Both the position numbers and the translations under genes were made by a program. A model generated the notes under the pieces. It saw only the letters and a program-made list of their open reading frames with translations. It was not told the origin of the DNA and made no database searches. Positions 42,124-42,829 of a stretch of DNA of 42,829 nt are shown one piece after another. The number at the start of each line of letters is the position of its first letter. Position 1 is the first letter of the stretch. Source of the stretch: Terramyces sp. JEL0728 (taxonomy: Eukaryota > Chytridiomycota > Chytridiomycetes > Rhizophydiales > Terramycetaceae); the NCBI GenBank assembly GCA_027603945.1, contig JADIIU010000108.1:1-42829 (forward strand), in the 5' to 3' direction.

Positions 42124-42829
42124 ATGATTTGTCATTTCGCATTGGTAGCCGCAATTAGTGCTCACAATGTTCAACATGTTGTACATGTGATGATGGTATG
42201 GTATGTCTAATCACAGGAAAATAGGGCTTTTGACACTATTTTTGGTTACTTGACTCACACTACTGATATCGATAACCTTGTTGGAAAAGAGCCGTTTTGC
42301 AACCTTGTTAATGTGAATGATCCAAACTCTCTCAAAGTTTGCACTGCTCCAAACCAAGTTGATACTACCAAATATGGCCCAAATCATGGCTATTCTGAAA
42401 CCACTGAACAGCTCTATGGTTCTAGGAATCCAAATCCATTGCCGAAATCAGCGCCAATGTCTGGGTTTGCACAGCAAGCCAGCGGCAATTCCTTCAATGG
42501 GGCAGATGCTAATCATCTGCAACAAGTTATGGCAGGGTTTGATCCAAAGAACATCCCTGTTCACGCAACATTAGCCTCTGAATTTACCATTTTTGATCGC
42601 TGGTTTGCAGCTATCCCAGGTCCAACCCAGCCAAACCGAGTTTCTGCGCATTGTGCTACTTCTCATGGATGGTATAGTAATGATCGCAATAGCCTGGTTG
42701 CTGGAAACCCATGCAGATCCATATTTGAAGACATTCACGACGCAGGACTAACATGGAAAAACTATTTCCAGGAAGTGCCTTCAATGTTCTTTTTAAGAAA
42801 CACTAGATTGCAAATGGCTGCAAATTCTA
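42124..42829 (+). CDS. Phosphoesterase (phospholipase C family), 5' part
   Basis: This belongs to the phosphoesterase family that includes non-specific phospholipase C and acid phosphatases, which split phosphocholine-type heads from lipids. Exons in the window are 42124-42195 and 42217-42829, with the gene running off the edge; the intron is 21 nt. About 227 residues are visible. A short hydrophobic N terminus (MICHFALVAAISA) may be a signal peptide. The metal-site start VQHVVHVMMENRAFDTIFGYL matches the family's HVVVLMxENRSFDxxFG motif across the splice. Further matches are GPNHGYSETTEQLYG, FTIFDRWFAAIPGPTQPN, VSAHCATSHG and SIFEDIHDAGLTWKNYF. The start is the ATG downstream of a TATA box. 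Confidence 0.92.

Overview
This window is nuclear DNA of a compact, intron-rich eukaryote, roughly 38-40% GC by eye. It carries 29 recognisable genes on both strands in about 43 kb, and gaps are often under 100 bp. Almost every gene is cut by spliceosomal introns of only 17-22 nt, with a GTAA/GTAC-type donor and a TAAY/TGAY-like branch site about 5 nt before the AG. Single-frame reading therefore breaks most genes, and I rebuilt them by joining exons in phase. I infer about 79 introns. The code looks standard, because TAA, TAG and TGA all end well-conserved proteins. An OPT transporter, a MetAP2, a Rad16-type helicase and three cilium/basal-body type proteins (CCDC61/VFL3, CFAP119/CCDC189, CCDC33-like) suggest a flagellated, walled opisthokont such as a zoosporic early-diverging fungus or a relative. 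That placement is inference; no rRNA gene is present to settle it.

Layout. 1-5.3 kb: 3' end of a repeat-bearing surface protein, a 1 kb non-coding gap, an OPT oligopeptide transporter and, convergent to it, a paraoxonase/arylesterase. 5.6-8.3 kb: two tandem genes, each encoding three fused truncated (2/2) hemoglobin domains; the first has an in-frame TAG. 8.3-12.1 kb: a small basic protein, ORC6 and a 7TM receptor-like protein. 12.3-17.6 kb: an F-box/LRR protein, a kinesin-14, a two-finger C2HC protein and an RGS-domain protein. 17.6-22.1 kb: a membrane protein, an HNH-like protein, CCDC61, and a Brp/Blh-family beta-carotene dioxygenase whose stop codon overlaps that of CCDC61. 22.3-31.1 kb: cofilin, mRNA cap methyltransferase, PP2C phosphatase, CCDC33-like protein, MetAP2, RAD16 and a PhnB-like protein with a lysine-rich tail. 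31.2-38.7 kb: a 1,393-residue helical-repeat protein, CFAP119 and an ankyrin-pseudokinase. 39.0-42.8 kb: two tandem secreted LRR proteins, a doubtful small protein and the 5' part of a phosphoesterase/phospholipase C.

There is no operon or pathway cluster; most genes are housekeeping neighbours packed by genome compaction. The most unusual content is the six-domain truncated hemoglobin locus, the Blh-type retinal-forming enzyme, and the intron system itself. The introns are ultrashort, two are GC-AG, and at least two double-length introns consist exactly of two minimal introns placed head to tail with an AG|GT junction and no exon between them.
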